NCBI GenBank assembly: GCA_947579665.1
Contig: OX388351.1
Span: 52,522,939 to 52,586,938, forward strand
DNA: 64,000 bases
Reading direction: 5' to 3'
DNA from: Sympetrum striolatum
Lineage: Eukaryota > Arthropoda > Insecta > Odonata > Libellulidae
The notes below the pieces were generated by a model. It was not told the origin of the DNA and made no database searches. It saw nothing but the letters and a program-made list of their open reading frames with translations. A program made the translations under genes and the position numbers. Shown one piece after another: positions 57,808 to 64,000 of this stretch (positions within the stretch are counted from its first letter, which is position 1; each line of letters begins with the position of its first letter).

Positions 57808-58219
57808 TTGGATGTCCACAATACTTTGCCTTATTCGATGATTTTTTAAGTCTTGTTTTCTTTAATTACCTTATTTTCTAAATAATATCAATTGTGTCAG
57901 GCACTACTAACAATAAGTGGAAATCCATATCAATAGGATAGTAAGAATAATATTTAAAATACTCTTTTCCACAAATGTATTTGAAAACGACCGGTTTTGG
58001 CACAGATTGCCCGTCATTCATAAATTATTTTACGTAAGTTCGTGAAAAATTGTAATGTATTAATCGTATCAGAGGCAGATTTAGAAACTTGCCAAGGGTT
58101 GGGGTGATTTGAGAAGTTTTCCTATCGAATTCACCTCCAATTAATCATTAAACATCATTTTTTCGTGATTGTATGGTGGTTTTGGAATATTTTCTAATCA
58201 AATTCTAATCCAAGTTCCA
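57808..58219 (+). repeat. Duplicated 0.4-kb block, copy 2
   Basis: It matches 54428-54832 along its length (GGATGTCCACAATACTTTG to TCTAATCCAAGTTCC). The reading frame seen in copy 1 is broken. It begins about 40 bp after the AT microsatellite. Confidence 0.75.
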
Positions 58220-58224
58220 ATTTT

Positions 58225-59765
58225 TTAATTTAATTAATATGTTTAATAATATTCACTAAATATATAAGATATATATGTAATGGATGTTATACATTTCATA
58301 GTGTGAACGACCCATACGCATTTTTTAGTTTTTGAACTCTTCCAAGCTTGCCTAATGTAGTGATAGGAAAACATAATAATATGAATAGTGCTTATATCAC
58401 CAAACGTTTCTCGCCGACAAGTTGAGAGCCGCAACACTATTTTAGTCAATTTTATTCCATCCGTCTTTTTCATATGTCCATCGTTTGGCAACCCTAATAT
58501 ACTGATCATGCAGCTATCCAAATATGCAGAAATTTTCTATTAAAAATTGTTTCGTTTTATTAACATTGTTAAATTAGCGCTAGACTTTACTTTGTAAACA
58601 AGGGAATAGATTGTGAATTCCCGTATGAGACCTATGCATAAAAGCAAAATGCATTAGTGAAAATTGATGCTCAATTAAACGTTATGTGATAGTTAAAAAG
58701 GTGATTCTATTTTTAAGACAGTATAGGAGACAGATTCTTTGAATTATCCTCGCAGCATATTCTATGTTATAATATATTAGCATTCTGATCTATAGAGGTA
58801 GCATACGACTTGCTAAAAGATTGTAGATTTAACTGTGACGCAGTAAACCTAACAGAACTTTCTCTTCTGTTTCACCTCAGTCTAATATCTGTCTTTTTCG
58901 ATGGATTTCGTTTGCTTGGCAAAGGGGTCGGTAAACAGTGGGCCTTCTCCTCAGTTTTCTTCACCGGAGGCGCTAAGTTTTGTTTACATTCGAATTTCCG
59001 AAGATTTTACACAACGGGTTGCTTTAGACTGTTTCGTTGACGTAATCTTCAAACCTTTGAGCCTTCGGATGCCTTTAATCGTAAGAATTTCTAAACATAA
59101 AAATTAAATGCATTGAAATCTACGTGATTAAGAATACATCAGTCGCTGAATCTCTTAATTATATTTTTTACTAAATAATTACCAATGAACGTGATATATC
59201 ATCAGCTCTATAGGATTCAAACATTTACGAGGATTTTTAAAACTAGTATGATAAATTGCTAATATTGGCATATTTTTTTAAATATCTTGAATTGCCAAAG
59301 TAATTAAAAAACGACAATAAACGACCACTACAGCCTTTTTATACCGCTCTGATTCTTGTGTCGAACAGTAATAGTGTTATTGACGATTTTATTGAAGTAT
59401 TATCTTCACATGATGGTTAAAATTAAAAATTATAAAGGAATTGATTTTTGTCAAGGAAATTGATTGCTTAGAATAATAAAACGTCAGTTAAAATGTAGTG
59501 AATTCGTTGAACTGTATTAGTGATACTATACGATTTATCAAATAATTAATATAAATAAAACACGGAACTTGTCGCGAACGTTAAGTGATGGACATTTAAA
59601 CGTAGACAAAGAATAAAAGACTAAATCATAGACGTTTTTAAGAGTAATGCAGATACGTGACCAAGAAAAATTTACTCTCAATTAAATTTTGTAGCACAAA
59701 TATATCTTAATATGTCTATTATTCAAATTTGCTTCATGAATGATATATTAGAGTAACATTACCTT
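58225..59765. other. Non-coding stretch, no gene recognised
   Basis: AT-rich with short frames only. The overlapping frames at 58810-59107 show no recognisable motif. Confidence 0.5.
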
Positions 59766-59769
59766 ATAT

Positions 59770-60335
59770 ACTGGTGTATAAGCCGACCTGAATATAAGCC
59801 GAGACAGCTAATTTTATCCCTAAAACTCAGAAAACTAATTTATTTAAGTATAACGCTAGGGTGGAAAATGAAGCAGCTACTGATAAACTTCGAAATAAAA
59901 ATATTTTCCAATAAAATTACAGTAATTGAGGCATCGGTTTGTTGTATATGTTTGAAAACTTACTCAATTATACAATTTATATATTAATCTAATCAGGACA
60001 CTCGCTCAAGTATAAGTCGAGACAGTGGTTTAGTGGAGCGGGAACGCGTGGGAACAGCGTTCCCACACTGGTTTTCCTCAGTAAAAAATAGCCAATGTAT
60101 TGCTAAATATCGATTTGGTATAAAATTATTGTAATAATAATAATTGTAATTGATAAAACAATACTTTACAAACATTTTTAAATTCGATTGATGTTAATAC
60201 GACTTTCCTTATAATTTGACAAATATATAAGGCGTTCCCCCACTGGAAAATTTTCCGCTACACCACTAAGCCGAGGGGGCTTTTTCATCACAAAAAAATG
60301 CTTAAAAACTCGGCTCATGTACAAGTATGTACATG
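59770..60335 (-). repeat. ATAAGCCGAG repeat family, copy 3, split by a hAT MITE
   Basis: Its plus-strand left end is GTATAAGCCGACCTGAATAT then AAGCCGAGAC and its right end is TAAGCCGAGGGGGCTTTTTC and AAAACTCGGCTC. The interior (CAGTAATTGAGGCATCG and others), read on the minus strand, matches 34370-34660. The right part is displaced by the nested element at 60022-60267. Without the insert it would be about 320 bp. Confidence 0.65.
60022..60267. mobile_element. hAT-like MITE nested in the ATAAGCCGAG repeat
   Basis: The left end reads CAGTGGTTTAGTGGAGCGGGA and the right end, inverted, AGTGGTGTAGCGGAAAA. CAGTGG-GTAGC-type ends are usual for hAT elements. Flanking 8-mers AAGTCGAG (60014-60021) and AAGCCGAG (60268-60275) match at 7 of 8, as expected for the 8-bp hAT target duplication. 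About 246 bp, no coding capacity. Confidence 0.75.
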
Positions 60336-60339
60336 AAGC

Positions 60340-62770
60340 ATGTTTAAAAACGAAATCACTTTGTATTTTTATCACTTATATATACTTACTATTTATATCA
60401 CTTTGTGCGTGTAATCAATATATATTCGTCTGTTAACAAACAATAATGTAGGAATTCCATGTGAGAGTAGCAACGTTACTAGAAGAACTTCCCACAGTTC
60501 AAACAAGGGCTTGAAAGTGGAGTCATCTACCTCTTTTATTAAATAATAATCCAGGAATTCCGTTTAAAAGTAGCATCGTTATCAGTATAAATCCCTTCGG
60601 TTCTAGCAGAACCGTGTCAAAACTGACCCTGAAATTCTTTCTTTCCTGGCAGTTTGTCGCACATTTAAATTCCCGCCTGCATTCCCATGTGGACCCTGCC
60701 TCCGCTTGCATAATGTTCCTCCATGGAGGAGGATGTGCCAATTGCGCTTAGTTTCAAATGAATGTCTCGAGGCGTCCATCACCTTCGCTCGCTCAATTAC
60801 GAGATACCCAATGCTTTGCGACTTGATAGGCCAACCAGCATCCTCTTTCGTCACTTTTCTTAAGCCACTGCCCGCACGCACTTTTCGCCACTGACTCACT
60901 GCGATTTCATAACGTTGTTTGTTACATATACATCAATTTTATGATTCACAGAGGGCAGTAACGCTTTCATACAGAGGGAGATAGATCATTTCCTTGCGGT
61001 TGATTTAACAACTATTTACTTTTAATGCTAGGGAACGGTCGAAATAAAAGATCGTATGAAAATATTTAGAAAATTTCCGTTCCTACTACTTGTTCTACAT
61101 TCTCGGATATTAATTGTTGACATTACTTGTTTAAAAATTTAATTTCAGATGATTCTATCGACCGAAATGAAACTTTTAAAAATTGATAAAGTAAGGAATA
61201 CTTATATAAGATATGAACTAGGTGTCCAGGTAATCACTGATAGATTATAGGGGCACAAGAATAGGTAAAAAGAACATTAATTACGAATGCCAAATGGGAG
61301 AATTCGAAAACAGGCGATTGAATATCAACCTATAGGCAAAAGAAGTGTCGGAAGACCGAGAAAATGATGGTAAAGTTCCACGGAACAAGTGAAGCCGGAA
61401 CATGCATAATGTGATGACGATGATTACTTGTTTAAATTATGAAACGTCTCCCAGAAGTTTTAAAATTGACGTTGAAAATTATTAATTAATTCATTAATGC
61501 AAGTGATGTTTATGATAGTGATATCCCATTAATTCTGCATACTATGCTATGAAGAATGAAATTGCATTAACAGTAAATTCACAGCTTTGTAGTGAATGGA
61601 TATGCATTATCGGTAATGTTTTCTAAACTTCTTACATGATTATATTGAAATCAGACTTACTCGATAAATTAAGAATACTAGAAAGAAATGAATTAAATAA
61701 TTTTCTCGAAAATTTTTATCGGAATTCTTAATCACAGTGAAATTTCCATATTTTATTCTTCTGTTTGAATTAATCATCCAAATATATTTTTTCGTTAGGA
61801 AGAGTTTTGAAAGTTCCTCCGTAAAATGTAATATTTTCTACTTGTTATCTGATTGTACTTGATTTTTTTAAAATAGGTGAACACTGTTTCTTCGGACTAA
61901 TTCCTCGAAATTTTCATTGGATGTTGTCGAAAATCTGGATTTTATCAATTATTACAACTTCACCATACTTATTACAGTTTTCCTTGTATCTTCTAAATAT
62001 AATCGAGGAATTATTGTCCGAACCAATCCTTAGCTTATCATACTAGTCAAGGGGAATACGTTCGTCATATTCCATCAACCGTCCACTGTGGCATTTGGAA
62101 AAGTTTATTTTAACAGGCTCCTCATCCTTCATATCAACAGCATCCGGCCGCAAAGAGTTAAGTTGCCAGATTCATCCGCATTAATCTTTCTCCCACGCTT
62201 TCATCTATCTTTATTCATTCAAATCTATCCGCACTGACTTCCCATCATTCACCCTCTTCCTAGCTACGATTTTTAATTCATCTTTGCGTTTTTACCACGG
62301 ATAAATACTCGCCATCAGTAACTCCTCCTGAAATCGTGGATTATCAAGTGTGGAATAACAAGATTGTCAATATCGTAACGATCTTTCTAGTTATTACAGG
62401 AATGTTACAGGATACACAAGTAAAATGAAGTATGATAATTCTAGGAGAAATATATGCGAGGAACAGCTAATGGGACTAAGAGAAAAAGATCCTAAACTTT
62501 CTTGCGGGTATTCTAATCACGAAATTAACTTACGTTGTCAACTCCTTTCTGTAGAAAACCTACCCGGAAAGTAGATGACTTACGTTCAATGTTGCTATTT
62601 TCGATTATATTTTTCCTTGGGTTTCAAGCCACACAGTTTTACGTTCAAAGATATTGTTCTTATTGCCTCCCTTATTTTCGATGTATGGCTATTAATTGTA
62701 GAACTATCATGATAAGATTGCGGATAAGTATTACGGATAAATACGTGTATTTTAAATTTGTTTTTCGTTT
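60340..62770. other. Non-coding stretch with one RT tail remnant
   Basis: The GC-richer part at 60600-60900 is open on both strands with no recognisable product. At about 61290-61425 the plus strand contains GKRSVGRPRK followed by stops, then GATGACGATGA, which looks like the tail of a non-LTR retrotransposon similar to the one at 24030-24775. No gene is supported. Confidence 0.45.
61290..61425 (+). pseudogene. Possible 3' tail of a non-LTR retrotransposon
   Basis: IRKQAIEYQPIGKRSVGRPRK is seen around 61300-61365, though the two stops after it end the frame. Arg/Pro-rich GRPRK tails before a GAT/ATG simple repeat are usual at the end of RT proteins of this kind. The stretch is short. Confidence 0.5.
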
Positions 62771-62771
62771 A

Positions 62772-63107
62772 CAGTCGTCCCTCGCTACTTCGCGCTTCGC
62801 CTTCCGCGGCTTCAGTCTATCGCGGTTTTTTCAAAAAGGTTCCTTCATCAATGTTACGATATTCATAACGTCTAATATGTCTTATTTTCTCCTATTTAGT
62901 CCAACATGTTGGGTAAACGAGCGTAATGGTGACTAAATGGACTCATGTCTAGAGGCTCTTTTAACGCTAAAAAACTTATTTAGGTCGTAAACAGCTTTTC
63001 CATGCTCTACGAAAATATTCGATTTATAAATAAAGGGTCCTACTTCGCGGATATACACCTATCGTGATAGTCTGGAACTGATTAAACGCGATAAACGAGG
63101 GCCGAAT
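62772..63107. mobile_element. pogo/Tigger-type MITE
   Basis: The left end CAGTCGTCCCTCGCTACTTC follows TA at 62770-62771. The right end contains CGCGATAAACGAGGGCCG, the expected complement of a CCTCG-TT-ATCGCG end, but its last bases have decayed (GAATA instead of a CTG end). Internal ACTTCGCGGAT, CACCTATCG and GTCTGGAACTGATTAA are typical of this MITE type. About 335 bp and non-coding; the frame at 62535-62936 runs into it by chance. Confidence 0.78.
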
Positions 63108-63109
63108 AT

Positions 63110-64000
63110 ATTTTCCTTCCAAATTGTTGTAGCTAGAATATTTAATTTTTTCATAGCATGTATGTATATCTAGAAACTTTGAAATCGATATGGACTCCGA
63201 TCCTGGATAAATGGAAATATATTGTATTTGCTCGAAATCATCGTTTTTTCATTGTGGGTTCCGGGTAAGAAAACTCAGTGACGTGATAATATGTGGAAAC
63301 TACGAAGTGCCTTCTTCATTTCTCATTTTTCATTTCTCGGTTGAGTTGGGTTGGGTTGCTGTTTTGCTCCGAGTTATCACCGAACCACATTAATGTTTCA
63401 TTAACCAAGCATATATCAAAAGTAGACATTTCCGGCGACCGAGGCAAAGAATTCATGCCACCACCCTAATTCCCCTTTACTTCACGATTTCCGAAATCTG
63501 TTGGAGTATTAATAATCTCGCAAGATACTGAATGAAGCATCGCTATACACATTGGATTCACCTGCCTTCATCCCCTCGCCAAAATTTGGCATCCTGAACC
63601 TACTAAGTTTCCCGTTTTCCTCGCATTTTTGTCCCTCCACATCTTCCGAGAGATGCTGCGCGACTTGGAGCTGGTCCATGACCTCAAAAGTGCGGTGCAT
63701 TTGAACGCGGTCGGCTCCAGAGAGAGCGGAGTGGAGGAAGAGAGACGTCCCGATTCCATGATGATTATGAAAAGCCTCCAGCTGAAAGAGAAATCGCTCT
63801 CATATCAACGAGCAAAAAAGCTAAAGCGAGTCTGGGCTGAAAAGTTCACAAACTACTGAGGAGCTGAAATCTGCCAGAGAAATCGAGTATGTCGGATCAT
63901 GTGGCTGATAGGCTTGCGAAGTCACTTACTTTATTTTCATAAAGTTGCATATACGACTACGAATGTGAGTTGCATACAATATATGGAGCTGGAACCGAAA
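63110..64000. other. Unassigned 3' end of the window
   Basis: The part at 63540-63900 has higher G+C. A 76-codon plus-strand frame (63629-63859) gives a charged, Lys/Arg/Glu-rich peptide ending AKKLKRVWAEKFTNY; it looks less like chance than most short frames here but I do not recognise it. Minus-strand frames overlap it. No exon boundary is clear. Confidence 0.35.

Overview
The window reads as intergenic and intronic DNA of an AT-rich, repeat-rich arthropod nuclear genome, most likely an insect. Three things point there: non-LTR retrotransposon tails of a type common in arthropods, a mixture of pogo/Tigger, piggyBac, hAT and Tc1/mariner-like elements, and one host exon that encodes the cytoplasmic start of a Na+/K+-ATPase beta subunit. 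There is no prokaryotic operon structure, rRNA gene, convincing functional tRNA gene or CRISPR array. Most long open frames are chance frames in pyrimidine-rich or repetitive DNA.

Layout. 1-5.2 kb: an intact piggyBac-family transposase (2056-3879, +) behind a plausible splice acceptor, with a moderately GC-rich block and a splice-donor candidate upstream; then a decayed reverse transcriptase piece (4303-4608, -) and a 77-bp foldback element (5071-5147). 8.6-10.9 kb: a complete but dead pogo/Tigger element with TA target duplications. 14.0-14.4 kb: part of a dispersed repeat and a tRNA-derived SINE. 22.8-26.3 kb: a dispersed repeat copy, a B-box sequence, a decayed non-LTR retrotransposon 3' end and a perfect hairpin. 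28.4-29.2 kb: a GC-rich island open on both strands. 32.5-36.6 kb: more repeats, a 264-bp inverted-repeat element and a second GC-rich island ending in a splice-donor candidate. 39.6-40.0 kb: an unrecognised exon-like open frame. 41.2-47.2 kb: a Tigger MITE, repeats and a 5'-truncated LINE end. 49.7-52.2 kb: a dispersed repeat, the ATPase beta exon, a deleted Tigger element just inside the following intron, and a tRNA-like sequence. 53-64 kb: hairpins, a duplicated 0.4-kb block, a long AT microsatellite, a hAT MITE nested in another repeat, and a pogo/Tigger MITE.

Genes. The only confident host exon is the ATPase beta exon (50053-50392, +). The GC-rich sequence around 36 kb on the same strand could be its promoter and untranslated first exon, but that is inference. 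The piggyBac frame keeps its three catalytic aspartates and Cys-rich C-terminus and is either a recent or a domesticated transposase. I found no clear new multi-gene system. The best candidates for something undescribed are the 39.6-kb open frame, the possibly domesticated piggyBac gene, and a stem-loop motif that recurs in six places in otherwise unrelated repeats.
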